Numbered from the stretch's first letter, positions 25,176-33,916 are shown. The stretch: 64,000 nucleotides of DNA from Amycolatopsis sp. QT-25 (GCF_029369745.1 NZ_CP120210.1:124001-188000); one strand, 5' to 3'. A program made the numbers and translations. The notes: generated by a model not told the origin, from the sequence alone.

Positions 25176-26017
25176 ACATGTCCGAAGAGGACGTGCGGCA
25201 GAAGCTGCGTGACCTGTTCTCGGATGAGCGGCTGGGCGTGGGCTCCACGCTGAATCCCGAGACGATCGTCGCGGGCGCCCGCCGTCGCCGCCGACGTCGC
25301 CAGCTGATGCAGACGACGAGCGGGATGGCCGCCGCGGTGGTCATCCTGGGCGGCGGGCTCGCGATCTTCACGATCCACGACAAGGACAACGGCGCGGCCT
25401 TCCCCAGCGGTGACCAGCTCACCTTGGGGGCGGCGGCCTCGTCGAGCTCGGGGCGGCCAGGGCAGCCGAGCCCGGAGCCGCCGGCGTCCTCGGCGGCGGC
25501 ACCATCGAGCCAGGCTTCCACGCCTCCGCCCTCGACGGCCCCCGACGGGCCTGTCCAGCCGCCGAAGAGCACTGCCGCCACCAAGCCGCCCGCGCAGGGC
25601 AAAGTGACCTCCGGCGCGCTGTTGACCGCCGTCGGCTTCGGCAAGCTCCGGCTCGGGATGAGCGAGTCCGAGGCGGAGGCCATCGCCGGTCCGCTGCGGG
25701 CCAAAGAGGTCCGGGGCGCCTGCACCTACGGCTACGCGGAGGGAGCGGCCGTTCAGGGTCCGACGTCGGTGTCGCTGACCGAGGGCGACGGGATCACCGT
25801 CATCAACCCGGCGGGCACGGTGCACACCCCGGAGGGCATCGGCGTCGGTTCGACCGAGGCGGACATCCTCGCCGCCTATCCCGGCAGCACCAAGGACGGC
25901 AGCGCCTACGTGGCACCGGCCAGCGCGGTGAGCGCGTACCGGATCTTCGTGTCCGACGACGGGGCGGCCGTCAGCATCCTGCTGACCAGCCTCAACCAGG
26001 AGTGCCAGTTCAGCTGA
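25172..26017 (+). CDS. membrane-anchored partner of SigE-type sigma factor
   Basis: 281 residues. The cytoplasmic N-terminus (~1-50, MSEEDVRQKLRDLFSDERLG, then RRRRRRR) precedes one TM helix (~52-70), a Ser/Pro/Ala-rich extracytoplasmic linker (~85-150) and a C-terminal domain with two related halves (FGKLRLGMSESEAEAIAG and IGVGSTEADILAAYPG). The halves resemble BLIP/SmpA-like small folds. The short cytoplasmic part could hold the sigma factor at the membrane, but no ZAS zinc motif is present, so an anti-sigma role is inferred only from ATGA coupling. Confidence 0.75.
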   Translation: MNMSEEDVRQKLRDLFSDERLGVGSTLNPETIVAGARRRRRRRQLMQTTSGMAAAVVILGGGLAIFTIHDKDNGAAFPSGDQLTLGAAASSSSGRPGQPSPEPPASSAAAPSSQASTPPPSTAPDGPVQPPKSTAATKPPAQGKVTSGALLTAVGFGKLRLGMSESEAEAIAGPLRAKEVRGACTYGYAEGAAVQGPTSVSLTEGDGITVINPAGTVHTPEGIGVGSTEADILAAYPGSTKDGSAYVAPASAVSAYRIFVSDDGAAVSILLTSLNQECQFS

Positions 26018-26035
26018 GGCATCCCCGGAACGGGA

Positions 26036-26071
26036 AAACCCGGGCTTCTCCACGGGGGAGAGCCCGGGTTT
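26036..26071. terminator. bidirectional hairpin between convergent genes
   Basis: AAACCCGGGCT/AGCCCGGGTTT with an interrupted inner stem, lying 18 bases after the sigma-partner gene and 26 bases after the end of the opposite ferritin gene. Confidence 0.7.
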
Positions 26072-26097
26072 CCCGGTGGTGGGAGAGCGTCAGTGCG

Positions 26098-26649
26098 TCA
26101 GAGCGCGCCGCCGGCGACCGGGGGCATACCCGAGTCGGCGCCGCCGTCGCCGATGGACTCGCGGTACAGGTGATTCTCCACCTCGAACAGGTTGCCGTTC
26201 GCGCGCTTGACGATGTTGAGCAGCGTGGACATCTGGGCGATCTCTTCGACCTGCTCCTTGAGGAACCACTGCGTGAACTGCTCGCCGATGAAGTCCTCTT
26301 CGGCGCGGGCGGCCTTGGTCAGCTGCTGGATGTCGGTCGCGACGTCCTTCTCCTGCTGCAGCGCGAGCTCGATGAGCTCGGCGACGTCGGAGAAGGTGTT
26401 GCGCACGTCGCCGGTGCCGGGGATCTCCACGTGGTGGTCGGTGTCCAGCATGTACTGGACCAGCGCCATCGCGTGGTTCCGCTCCTCGACGGACTGCTTG
26501 TAGAAGTGCTTCGCGAGTTGCGGCAGGTCCTCGGCGTCGAACCAGACCGCCAGCGCGATGTACTGCTGGGAGGCGTTGAACTCGTTGTGGATCTGCGCCT
26601 GCAGCAGTTCGTAGAACTTCGAGCGCGGTTGCTTTTTGAGGAGGGCCAT
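26098..26649 (-). CDS. ferritin
   Basis: A 183-residue non-heme ferritin (mycobacterial BfrB type). The four-helix bundle starts ~10 (FYELLQAQIHNEFNASQQYI). The ferroxidase ligands include the E of IHNEF and the E-R-N-H of SVEERNHAMAL, with later QQEKDVA and GEQFTQWFLKEQVEE. Assembles to a 24-mer that oxidises and stores iron in the cytosol. An IdeR-like sequence lies 62-80 bases upstream of the start codon, fitting iron-dependent control (in mycobacteria IdeR activates bfrB). Its upstream region also contains a 25-bp palindrome. Confidence 0.95.
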   Translation of the reverse strand: MALLKKQPRSKFYELLQAQIHNEFNASQQYIALAVWFDAEDLPQLAKHFYKQSVEERNHAMALVQYMLDTDHHVEIPGTGDVRNTFSDVAELIELALQQEKDVATDIQQLTKAARAEEDFIGEQFTQWFLKEQVEEIAQMSTLLNIVKRANGNLFEVENHLYRESIGDGGADSGMPPVAGGAL

Positions 26650-26710
26650 GCGTACGAAGATACGTCATCACCTATTCGATTTCCACTTTTGCCTGGTGAT
26701 GTGCCTCCTA

Positions 26711-26729
26711 TTAGGTTACCATTACCGAT
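26711..26729 (-). promoter_or_regulatory. candidate IdeR/DtxR box upstream of ferritin
   Basis: TTAGGTTACCATTACCGAT matches the IdeR consensus TTAGGTTAGGCTAACCTAA at about 13 of 19 positions, with a further AT-rich AGGTTCACCT half-site right beside it. Position ~60-80 upstream of the ATG fits activation as seen at mycobacterial bfrB. It is weaker than the box at 30231. Confidence 0.4.
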
Positions 26730-26743
26730 AATAGGTTCACCTC

Positions 26744-26799
26744 AATGAAGTAAGCCTTCCCTCATCGACCGAAATCGATGAGGGAAGGCTTACTTCATT
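26744..26799. repeat. 56-base palindrome (25-bp perfect stem, 6-base loop)
   Basis: The left arm begins AATGAAGTAAGCCTTCCCTC and the right arm ends GGGAAGGCTTACTTCATT. It starts 7 bases after the arginine deiminase stop (read on the minus strand), so it can terminate that gene. It shares the AATGAAG...CCTT...TCATCG plan of the 53-base elements at 13356 and 43605. Confidence 0.8.
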
Positions 26800-26805
26800 T
26801 CCGTT

Positions 26806-28017
26806 TCAGATGCTTTCGCGTCGGATCGGGCACGACATGCAGCGCGGGCCGCCGCGACCGGAGCCCAGCTCGGAGCCGGTGATCGCCAGTACCTCGATAC
26901 CGGCCTCCGCCAGGCGCGCGTTGGTTTCCACATTACGTTCATAGCCGACGACCACGCCGGGGGCGAGGGCGAGGGTGTTGTTCCCGTCGTCCCATTGCTC
27001 GCGTTCCGCGGTGACCGGATCGAGCCCGGTGTCGATGACGCGGAGGCGTTCGATTCCCATTGCTTCGGCGGCCGCTGTGAGGAATGGCGCCGGGCCTTCC
27101 ACCTTCACGGAACCGTCGTCGGTGGGCCGCATGGTGAACGCGGTCAGCGAATCACGGGAAAGCGGATACATGACGACGGCGTCGGCCGCGACCATCGTGC
27201 AGACGGTGTCCAAATGCATCGTCGCGCGGGTCTGCTGGATCGGGACGGCGAGCACGGTGTGCGCGATCCCGTCGGCGAACACCGACCGCGCCAGCGACTC
27301 CGCGCCCGCCGCCGTCGTCCGCTCACCGACGCCGATGGCCAGGACGCCGGGCGAGAGCAGCATGACGTCGCCGCCTTCGATCGGCGCCGAATGCGCGCCG
27401 TACGCGCGGGACGCGTGACGGAACCACGGGTGGTAGGCGTAGATCAGGTCCAGCACCGCCGTCTCGCGGACGCGGGCGGGCATGGTGAGCGAGGAGACCG
27501 CGACCCGGTCGCCGATCCAGGCCGACGAGTCACGGGTGAACAGCAGGTTCGGCAGCGGATCGACGGCGAAGTCGTGCGGATGGTTCATCAGCCGGACCAG
27601 TGAGGCGCCTTCGGCGGCGGGCAGTTCTTCGAAGGTCATCCCCGCCATCAGGGCCTCGGCCAGCACCGCCGGGGAGACGCTCGACAGATGGGAACGGAGC
27701 GAATCGGCCAGATCGGGCCCGAGCCGCCGCTCGTCGACCGCCGCGTGCACGCCGGCCGCGTGGGCACGGGGGTCGGCGAGAGCCGTGCGCAGCGCGTCGG
27801 CCAGCAGCAACACCTCGACACCGCGGCCGCGCAGTACCTCGGCGAACGCGTCGTGCTCCTCTTGCGCGCGGTCCACCCAGGGGATGGAATCGAACAGGAG
27901 CTGGTCGTTGTTGCGAGGCGTGAGCCTTTTGAGCTCGTTGCCGGGCCTGTGCAGGAGCACCGCACGCAGGGGGCCGACTTCGCTGTCAACTCGGGGTGGA
28001 GTCGTCTCGTCAATCAC
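26806..28017 (-). CDS. arcA: arginine deiminase
   Basis: 403 residues. Hydrolyses L-arginine to citrulline and ammonia. The pentein-fold active-site elements are visible: [16 protein letters not shown], the EGGD of [11 protein letters not shown], the His of [12 protein letters not shown], and the nucleophilic Cys near the C-terminus in [12 protein letters not shown]. No arcB, arcC or antiporter is adjacent, so this is a stand-alone deiminase rather than an ATP-generating ADI operon. It may serve nitrogen supply or acid resistance. The upstream neighbour on the same strand is a CPBP protease gene 13 bases away. Confidence 0.95.
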   Translation of the reverse strand: MIDETTPPRVDSEVGPLRAVLLHRPGNELKRLTPRNNDQLLFDSIPWVDRAQEEHDAFAEVLRGRGVEVLLLADALRTALADPRAHAAGVHAAVDERRLGPDLADSLRSHLSSVSPAVLAEALMAGMTFEELPAAEGASLVRLMNHPHDFAVDPLPNLLFTRDSSAWIGDRVAVSSLTMPARVRETAVLDLIYAYHPWFRHASRAYGAHSAPIEGGDVMLLSPGVLAIGVGERTTAAGAESLARSVFADGIAHTVLAVPIQQTRATMHLDTVCTMVAADAVVMYPLSRDSLTAFTMRPTDDGSVKVEGPAPFLTAAAEAMGIERLRVIDTGLDPVTAEREQWDDGNNTLALAPGVVVGYERNVETNARLAEAGIEVLAITGSELGSGRGGPRCMSCPIRRESI

Positions 28018-28030
28018 TGGTCCACCCTAA

Positions 28031-28831
28031 CTAGGGCAACCAGGAAACTCGCCCCTTGAGCAGCGCGTATCCGACGAAGGAGACGAAATCCAGCGCGGTG
28101 TGCGCGGCGATCAGCGGCCACAGCCGGTTCGTCTTCTGCCACAGCCTGCCGAACACCAGGCCCATCACGACGTTGCCGACGAAACCGCCGAAGCCCTGAT
28201 ACAGGTGATATGACCCGCGAAGCACCGAAGACGCGACCAGCGAGGTGTTCTCGCGCCAGCCGAGTTGTCGCAGCCTGGTCAGCAAGTACGCGACGACGAG
28301 GACCTCTTCGGCGAACGCGTTCCCGAACGCCGACAACGTCAGCGTGATCGGACGCCACCACGTCTCGCCCAAAGTGGACGGTTGCACCGACAGGCTGAAC
28401 CCGAGGCCGTAGGAGAGGAAGTACAGCCCCAGTCCCGGAATCCCGATCACCGCGGCGAGCAGCAGCCCGTGGACGACGTCGCGGCCGGGACGCTGCCGGT
28501 CGAGTCCGATCTCCGCGAGCTTCATCCCGCCCCGCCACACCAGGTACAGCCCGAGCGCGCCCCAGCCGATCAGCTGCCCGGCGCTCAACAGCTGCTTGAG
28601 CAGGTCGACCAGGCTCAGCGTCGCCTGGGGGACGTTCAGCTGGGCCTGCTGTTGTGCCAGCGGCATCGGTTTCAGCAGCGAGTCCACCAGGGACAGCAGG
28701 CTGCGCAACCCGGACAGGCCGAGGGTGATGCCGAAGACGACGACCAGTTCGAGGACGATCGCGCGGCGGCGCGCCGGATCCTCCACGAATTCCGGCAGCG
28801 CCGGGCGTTCGGGACGCAGCCAGCTTCGCAT
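28031..28831 (-). CDS. CPBP-family intramembrane metalloprotease
   Basis: 266 residues, ~7 TM helices. It contains the CPBP (CAAX protease/bacteriocin-processing, Abi) motifs in order: GNAFAEEVLVVAYLLTRL (EExxxR-like EEV...R), SSVLRGSYHLYQG (x-H), and IAAHTALDFVSF (HxxxD). Members cleave near membrane helices, and bacterial functions are mostly unknown. The start codon lies 46 bases from a 27-base hairpin at 28877. It is co-directional with arcA, 13 bases apart. Confidence 0.85.
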   Translation of the reverse strand: MRSWLRPERPALPEFVEDPARRRAIVLELVVVFGITLGLSGLRSLLSLVDSLLKPMPLAQQQAQLNVPQATLSLVDLLKQLLSAGQLIGWGALGLYLVWRGGMKLAEIGLDRQRPGRDVVHGLLLAAVIGIPGLGLYFLSYGLGFSLSVQPSTLGETWWRPITLTLSAFGNAFAEEVLVVAYLLTRLRQLGWRENTSLVASSVLRGSYHLYQGFGGFVGNVVMGLVFGRLWQKTNRLWPLIAAHTALDFVSFVGYALLKGRVSWLP

Positions 28832-28876
28832 TGCCGCACGCTACCTTGGCGTCGAAGGAGGCTTTCGCCGCATCCC

Positions 28877-28903
28877 ACGTGGTGAAAGGAGCTTTCACCA
28901 CGT
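28877..28903. repeat. short palindrome, 12-bp stem
   Basis: ACGTGGTGAAAG-GAG-CTTTCACCACGT, perfect over 12 bp, preceded by a related CGAAGGAGGCTTTCG unit. It lies in the divergent intergenic space between the CPBP gene and the split-barrel gene, and uses the same GAAAGG/CTTTC vocabulary as the larger palindromes. Confidence 0.6.
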
Positions 28904-28966
28904 CACCGGCGGGCATGGCTCCCTTCAGCCCCTGCCGGGTGATCGGTCACGAGCTACCGTCGAGTC

Positions 28967-29428
28967 ATGCCCAGGAGCATCGCGACCAACGAGACCGTCG
29001 ACCGCGCCGCGCTCGTCGATTTCCTGTCCACCCGGCACCGCGCCATCCTGATGACCACCAAGGCCGACGGCGGTCCGCAGCTTTCCCCGGTGACCTGCGG
29101 TGTCGACGCCGAAGGCCGTCTGGTCATCTCCACGTACCCGAAGCGCGCGAAGGTCGTCAACATCCGGCGAGAGCCGAAGGTGTCCGCCTGCGTCCTCTCC
29201 GACGAGTGGAACGACCGGTGGGTCCAGCTGAACGGCACCGCCGAAGTGCTCGACCTGCCCGACTCGGTCGAGCCGCTCGTCGACTACTACCGCGCGATCT
29301 CCGGCGAGCATCCCGACTGGGACGAATACCGTGAAGCGATGGTCGAGCAGGGCAAGAGCATCATCCGCGTCACCGTCGAATCGTGGGGGCCGATCGCCAA
29401 GGGCGGTTTCCCGGCGGAACTCGCCTAA
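28967..29428 (+). CDS. PPOX-class F420/FMN-dependent oxidoreductase
   Basis: A 153-residue split-barrel flavin/deazaflavin-binding protein. Characteristic blocks are LVDFLSTRHRAILMTTKADG, GGPQLSPVTCGVDAEGRLVI and YPKRAKVVNIRREPKVSACV, typical of F420H2-dependent reductases (FDOR-B) of actinobacteria. Reduces small electrophiles or quinone-like substrates; the exact substrate is unknown. It converges on the DUF2470 gene with a 4-base overlap. Confidence 0.85.
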   Translation: MPRSIATNETVDRAALVDFLSTRHRAILMTTKADGGPQLSPVTCGVDAEGRLVISTYPKRAKVVNIRREPKVSACVLSDEWNDRWVQLNGTAEVLDLPDSVEPLVDYYRAISGEHPDWDEYREAMVEQGKSIIRVTVESWGPIAKGGFPAELA

Positions 29429-30216
29429 CCCCGCGGAAAGTACGGGCAGCCGACGAGGCGGCGGATCTCGCCGCTCAGCTGCTGCGGCCCTTCGACCGGC
29501 CGCGAGAACGCGAGCCGGACGTCGTGGTCGCCGGAGTCGGCCTCGACCCGCAGCCGCAGCCCGTAGCGGTCCAGCCCGAGCGGCCGGATCCACCCGCCGC
29601 GCAGTTCGGCGGGCACGTGTTTGGCGAGCTGCCGGACGACGTCGGCGTGGTCGGTCTCCAGATGGCGCAGCCACGCGGTCTCGTAGTCGTGGAACGGATC
29701 CGGCGGCGCGGCGCTGAACATGTGCGGCCGGAGCGAATGCGTGCCCTCGGCGTCGGCGAGCACCAGCGACGCCGGGGTCAACCGCAGCAGCGTCAGACCG
29801 TGCCCGACGTCCAGCAGCCGCTCGTCCGGCCGGGTCTCGGCGATGGAGACCGCGCGGGCCCGCGCCGAGACCTCCGAGAGCGGACGGAGCCAGCCCGTGA
29901 TCCACAGCAGGCCGCGGATGGGTTCCCGCAGGTCGACCGGCGCCTGATCGGTCAGTTCGACCATCACCGCAAGTTCGCCGCGCTGGGCTTCGTGCGCGCG
30001 TTTCACCAGGGGGTGCTCGTCCGGCAACAGGATGCTGACGCTGCCGCTGGAGTGCACGTGGTGCAGCTCGGGGATCACGCGGCCGCAGGGTCCTGGCTGG
30101 TCACGCTGTTCGGCGGTCGACATCAGCGTCGCCGGGCCGTTGCGGGTGGCGATCGTCTTCGCGCGTTCCGCGGGATTCGGCGCCGGAGGGCGGCGAATGG
30201 ACGTCGGTGTGGTCAC
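29425..30216 (-). CDS. DUF2470 split-barrel protein, likely heme/iron related and IdeR-repressed
   Basis: 263 residues from a GTG with AGGAGG 6 bases upstream. The N-terminal half is a PPOX-like split barrel. The C-terminal DUF2470 domain starts ~170 (DYETAWLRHLETDHADVVRQ, then IRPLGLDRYGLRLRVE, ending SGEIRRLVGCPYFP). The same two-domain plan is found in HugZ/HutZ heme-degrading proteins. A near-perfect IdeR palindrome lies directly upstream of the ribosome-binding site, so expression should rise under iron starvation. Heme-iron release is the most economical proposal. Confidence 0.8.
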   Translation of the reverse strand: MTTPTSIRRPPAPNPAERAKTIATRNGPATLMSTAEQRDQPGPCGRVIPELHHVHSSGSVSILLPDEHPLVKRAHEAQRGELAVMVELTDQAPVDLREPIRGLLWITGWLRPLSEVSARARAVSIAETRPDERLLDVGHGLTLLRLTPASLVLADAEGTHSLRPHMFSAAPPDPFHDYETAWLRHLETDHADVVRQLAKHVPAELRGGWIRPLGLDRYGLRLRVEADSGDHDVRLAFSRPVEGPQQLSGEIRRLVGCPYFPRG

Positions 30217-30229
30217 GGCTCACCTCCTA

Positions 30230-30249
30230 GTTAGGCGAGCCTAACCTGA
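30230..30249 (-). promoter_or_regulatory. IdeR/DtxR operator
   Basis: TTAGGCGAGCCTAACCTGA matches the IdeR consensus TTAGGTTAGGCTAACCTAA at 15 of 19 positions. Its core, GTTAGGC-GA-GCCTAAC, is a perfect inverted repeat. It lies 14-33 bases before the start codon, where binding would block transcription or initiation. Confidence 0.75.
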
Positions 30250-30309
30250 TCTGGCTGCGGAGTGGAAGTAGCCTGGCTCACGTCTCACCCACGCCGATAC
30301 GTTGACCAG

Positions 30310-31317
30310 GTGGAAGACCACAGAATCCGGGTGCTCGAACCACCCGAGGGGATTCCGGCGAAGAACATGCCGGTCTTGACCCCCCTTCTCGACCGCAACA
30401 CCGTGACCATCGGGACGACCGCCGTCGCGACCGGACTGCTCGTGGTGCTGGGTGTCGTGATCGCGGTCTCCGGGGGTTACGGGATCGCCGTGCCCTCGGC
30501 CCTCCTTGCTTTCATGACACCGGTTTCGCTCATCTTCGGCTACTCAGCCGTTGCCGGATCGTCGTCGATGCGGAAGCTCACCGGCAGGCCGTTCCGCCTG
30601 GTGAACGGGCTGGACGGCGCCCTCGTCGCCGGTTCGCGCGTCAACGTTCCCCTGGACGGGCGGTGGCTCGTCGTGTGGTTCCCCGCTCCGCTGCGCACGC
30701 AACTGGCGGCCCAGCGACGGCTCTGGGTGCTCGGGCGGTTCGTCGTGCTGCCCGGGGTCGTCGTCCCGCGTCGCGGCGTGTTCCGCGACAGACCGGTGAA
30801 GGGCTCGGTCCCGTTCATCGCGGAGCCGGTGTCGCCGGGCCGGATGCTCGCGACGCAGCGGCGGCTGCTTTCGGCGTACTACTTCCTCGGCGTGGTGATT
30901 CTGCTCGCCGCGAGCGCGTTCGGATTCTGGACGTCGGCGGACTTTCCGCAGCGGGACAGCATCGTGGTCGGGGCCACACGAATGCTCGGCTACGGCTGCG
31001 CGGCAGGCGCCGCCGGGTATGCGATCGTCGCCCTGGTGCTGCTCAGGAAGCTGCCCGAGCCGCGGTGGACCGAACTCGCCGTCGTGTCCGGGCCGGCGTC
31101 GGTCAACTTCTTCGGCATGGTCACGGTGAAGGGCCGGACGGTCCTGCCCGACGGCCGCGAGGTCACCGTCCAGGCGGGTGGATCGGATCCGTCGCTGGCC
31201 GCGAACATCGCCGCGACCGGACGGCTGTGGGTGATCGGCGTGCCGTCGGCGGGGAAGACGGCGAAGGCCGGCGTGCCGGGACACGCGGTCTTCGGGCCGG
31301 TCAGGTTCGGCCGGTAA
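30310..31317 (+). CDS. membrane protein, first of two tandem paralogues
   Basis: 335 residues from GTG (VEDHRIRVLEPPEG). Two TM helices lie near ~35-80 and two more near ~195-245, with soluble segments between and after. Its C-terminal block reads GRTVLPDGREVTVQAGG, DPSLAANIAATGRLWVIG, AGVPGHAVFGPVRFGR. The next gene shares the N-terminal RVLEP, the WTEL...V segment and the C-terminal DP-LAANI-AT-LW--G, AGVPGHAV-G-VRF pattern. The family is unknown to me. It is divergent from the iron-regulated DUF2470 gene. Confidence 0.75.
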   Translation: MEDHRIRVLEPPEGIPAKNMPVLTPLLDRNTVTIGTTAVATGLLVVLGVVIAVSGGYGIAVPSALLAFMTPVSLIFGYSAVAGSSSMRKLTGRPFRLVNGLDGALVAGSRVNVPLDGRWLVVWFPAPLRTQLAAQRRLWVLGRFVVLPGVVVPRRGVFRDRPVKGSVPFIAEPVSPGRMLATQRRLLSAYYFLGVVILLAASAFGFWTSADFPQRDSIVVGATRMLGYGCAAGAAGYAIVALVLLRKLPEPRWTELAVVSGPASVNFFGMVTVKGRTVLPDGREVTVQAGGSDPSLAANIAATGRLWVIGVPSAGKTAKAGVPGHAVFGPVRFGR

Positions 31318-31363
31318 CGGACCCCGTTCCCGCGCGATCTACCGACGGGAACCTGGGGGAAGA

Positions 31364-32425
31364 ATGCACGATTCAGGAGTTTCACGCGTCCGCGTGCTCG
31401 AACCACTTCGCGATCAGCCGGCGGTCGCGATGCCGGTTCTCGGGTCCGTGCTGGGAGCCATGCGCGGGGCCCGTGCCCTGTGGATCGTCGTGCCCTTGGC
31501 CGCGCCGGGGGTGCCCGCCGCCTATCTGAGCGGACGTCTCGGTGTCGCCCCGATGGTGGTGTTCCTGGTGCTCACGACGCCGGTGGTGGGCTGGGGGCTG
31601 TGGCGCTCGATCCCCTGGAAGGCCTTCTCCGAACTGGCGCGCAAGGCACCGTTCCGCGAAGTGTCCTTGCCGCCGGAAGGTCTCTTCGCCGATGGGTCGA
31701 AGGTCTACTTCCGGCTTCCCGACGCGGATTTCGCCTGGGCCGAGGCCCGGCTGCCGAAAGCCGCCCGGCTCCAGCTCCAGGCACAGCGGCGGGGGTGGCT
31801 CCTCGGACCCGACGAGAAGGGACGCCGGTTCCTGCAGTTGCCAGGAGTCCTCTGGCCGCGTCGGATGAAGGTGGTGCCGGACCTGCCCGGCGGCGCGGTG
31901 CGGCAGGACGAGGTCGAGCAGCGCGTCGTCCCGCCCGAACAGGACGTGGTCCTGATCGCGCACCGGCAACGGATCGTCCGTGGGATCCGTGTCGTGTTCG
32001 CGGCCGCGGTGCTCGTCTTCGTGCTTCTCGCGACGGTCCAGGTTTTCGCGGTCGTCGAAGACGTGTCCAGAATCGGCTCGGGGGTGGCCATCCTGACGAT
32101 CTATTCGGTGGTGTTCCTGGTCTGGGGGACCGAGGCGGTCAGGGGAATGCTGAAACCGCAGCCGCGCGGGAAATGGACCGAGCTGGTCGCCGTTCCCCAC
32201 CGGCCACCCCAGATCGGCGCCTCGGGCCTGGCGACCCTGGCCTGCCGGGTCCAGTGGCCCAACGGCTGGTGGAGTGACGTCTTCCTGTCCAAAGTGGACC
32301 CAGCGCTGGCCGCGAACATCTTCGCCACACGACAGATCTGGATCCTCGGCGAACCGTTCCGCGGTGCCACCACGTTCGCCGGCGTCCCCGGCCACGCCGT
32401 CCTGGGTCGCGTCCGGTTCACCTGA
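31364..32425 (+). CDS. membrane protein, second tandem paralogue
   Basis: 353 residues (MHDSGVSRVRVLEPLRDQPA). Same layout as its upstream neighbour: an N-terminal TM pair (~33-80), a long soluble loop (~85-200, KAARLQLQAQRRGWLLGPDE), a second TM pair (~208-255) and a C-terminal beta-like block (DPALAANIFATRQIWILGEP, AGVPGHAVLGRVRF). The pair is separated by 46 bases and is probably one duplication product expressed together. Sequence identity is limited to the motifs, so the duplication is old. Function unknown. Confidence 0.75.
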   Translation: MHDSGVSRVRVLEPLRDQPAVAMPVLGSVLGAMRGARALWIVVPLAAPGVPAAYLSGRLGVAPMVVFLVLTTPVVGWGLWRSIPWKAFSELARKAPFREVSLPPEGLFADGSKVYFRLPDADFAWAEARLPKAARLQLQAQRRGWLLGPDEKGRRFLQLPGVLWPRRMKVVPDLPGGAVRQDEVEQRVVPPEQDVVLIAHRQRIVRGIRVVFAAAVLVFVLLATVQVFAVVEDVSRIGSGVAILTIYSVVFLVWGTEAVRGMLKPQPRGKWTELVAVPHRPPQIGASGLATLACRVQWPNGWWSDVFLSKVDPALAANIFATRQIWILGEPFRGATTFAGVPGHAVLGRVRFT

Positions 32426-32445
32426 GCGAGCGCCGCGTCGCCGGT

Positions 32446-32467
32446 GGCGGCCGAGAGTTCGGCCGCC
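32446..32467 (+). terminator. hairpin terminator after the tandem paralogues
   Basis: GGCGGCCGA-GAGT-TCGGCCGCC, a 9-bp perfect stem that can extend to an outer GTCGCCGG/CTGGCGAC pairing (32437-32475). It begins 20 bases after the stop codon. Confidence 0.65.
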
Positions 32468-32613
32468 CTGGCGACCAGGCCGTCGCTGCCCGGAATCCAC
32501 GACCATGAAGACCTCCAGCGGTGGGGACACCGATGATCCGGAGGTTTCCCTTGTCCGGCTTGGTGTTGCCGAACCGTTGCCGCCGTGGCGGTACCTGCCC
32601 CGCCACGTTTCGG

Positions 32614-32688
32614 CGCAATTGGTCACCTACTTGCGTGATGACCTGCCGGCGCGCGTCTTCGAATGCCGCAAGTAGGTGACCAATTGCG
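32614..32688. repeat. long inverted repeat, 22-bp perfect arms, 31-base loop
   Basis: Left arm CGCAATTGGTCACCTACTTG followed by CG, matched exactly by its reverse complement at 32667-32688. It ends 7 bases before hmgA's 3' end, so it could terminate hmgA transcripts. It shares the CACCT-N2-TTGCG/CGCAA-N2-AGGTG core with the 64-base palindrome at 24027. No gene is recognisable in 32426-32694. Confidence 0.8.
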
Positions 32689-32694
32689 TGGACG

Positions 32695-33870
32695 TCACGC
32701 GCCGGGGCCGCGTCCGGACCAGGTCCACGCGTAGCCGGGGTCCTCCGACGCGTCGGCCGCTTCGCCGAGGTCCAGCGGCGCGAAGGTGTCCACCATGACC
32801 GCGGTCTCGTCGAAGAACTGGGCGCCGATCGACGCTTCCGCCGCACCGGGCTGCGGCCCGTGCGTGAAGCCGGACGGGTGCAGCGAAAGCGAGCCGATCT
32901 CGATCCCGGAACCCTTGCGCGCTTCGTAGTTCCCGCGGACGTAGAACATCAGCTCGTCGGAGTCGACGTTCGCGTGGTTGTACGGCACCGGGATCGACTC
33001 GGGGTGGTAGTCGACCTTGCGCGGGCAGAACGAGCAGACCACGAAGTTCGGGCCCTCGAACGTCTGATGCACGGGCGGTGGCTGGTGCACGCGGCCGGTG
33101 ATCGGCTCGAAGTCGTCGATGTTGAACACCCACGGGTACAGGCAGCCGTCCCAGCCGACGACGTCGAACGGGTGGGTCGCGTAGGTGTAGCGGGTCAGCC
33201 CGGCGCGGTGCCGCACGAGGACCTCGACGTCGGTGCCGTCGACGACCAGCGGCTCGGCCGGGCCGCGGATGTCGCGTTCGCAGTACGGCGAGTGCTCCAG
33301 GAACTGGCCCTTCGCCGACAGGTACCGCTTCGGCGGGCCGATGTGGCCGCGCGCCTCGATGGTGAGCAGCTTGACCCCGCCGTCATCGTGCGGGAGCACC
33401 CGATAGGTGCACGACGTCGGGATGACGAGGTAGTCGCCGTCTCCGACCTCCAGCGAGCCGTAGATCGTCTCCACGGTCGCGCTGCCGCCCTGGACGTAGA
33501 AGAGCTCGTCGCCGGCAGCGTTGCGGTACAGCGGCGAAGGGCGCGTCGCGTGCACGAAGCCGATGGTGACGTCGGCGTTGCCGAACAGCCGTCGCCGGTC
33601 GGTGACCGCGTCGGCGTCGCCGAACTTGAGGTCGTGGGTCTTGAAGGCACGGGGCTTGAGCGGGTGGTTCGGGGTGATCGGGCCGCGTTCGTCCTCGATC
33701 GCGACGGCGTCGACGATCGCGGTGGGCAGCCCGCGGTGGTAGAGCAGCGCCGAGTCCGCCGAGAAGCCCTCGACCCCCATCAGTTCCTCGGCGTACAGGC
33801 CCCCGTCGGGCTTGCGAAACGTGGTGTGGCGCTTGTGCGGGATCTCGCCTACCTGCCGGTAGTAAGGCAT
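32695..33870 (-). CDS. hmgA: homogentisate 1,2-dioxygenase
   Basis: 391 residues. Opens the aromatic ring of homogentisate to maleylacetoacetate in tyrosine/phenylalanine catabolism. The cupin-fold iron site is in NHANVDSDELMFYVRGNYEA and SLHPSGFTHGPQPG, preceded by VHQTFEGPNFVVCSF. The ATG (MPYYRQVGEIPHKRHTTFR) has GGGGAG 6 bases upstream; the frame stays open beyond it through the divergent gene, which is only antisense shadow. Family members are 380-450 residues. No fumarylacetoacetase or isomerase gene is present here. The IclR gene at 34989 is a likely regulator. Confidence 0.95.
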   Translation of the reverse strand: MPYYRQVGEIPHKRHTTFRKPDGGLYAEELMGVEGFSADSALLYHRGLPTAIVDAVAIEDERGPITPNHPLKPRAFKTHDLKFGDADAVTDRRRLFGNADVTIGFVHATRPSPLYRNAAGDELFYVQGGSATVETIYGSLEVGDGDYLVIPTSCTYRVLPHDDGGVKLLTIEARGHIGPPKRYLSAKGQFLEHSPYCERDIRGPAEPLVVDGTDVEVLVRHRAGLTRYTYATHPFDVVGWDGCLYPWVFNIDDFEPITGRVHQPPPVHQTFEGPNFVVCSFCPRKVDYHPESIPVPYNHANVDSDELMFYVRGNYEARKGSGIEIGSLSLHPSGFTHGPQPGAAEASIGAQFFDETAVMVDTFAPLDLGEAADASEDPGYAWTWSGRGPGA

Positions 33871-33916
33871 CGGAATCTCCCCGGAACGTGTCCGTTGTGC
33901 GAACGATTTTGTCCTG

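Noticed and set aside
28031..28831. Abi (phage abortive infection) function for the CPBP protease
   Set aside because: CPBP proteins are often labelled Abi by domain name only; nothing in the neighbourhood supports defence.
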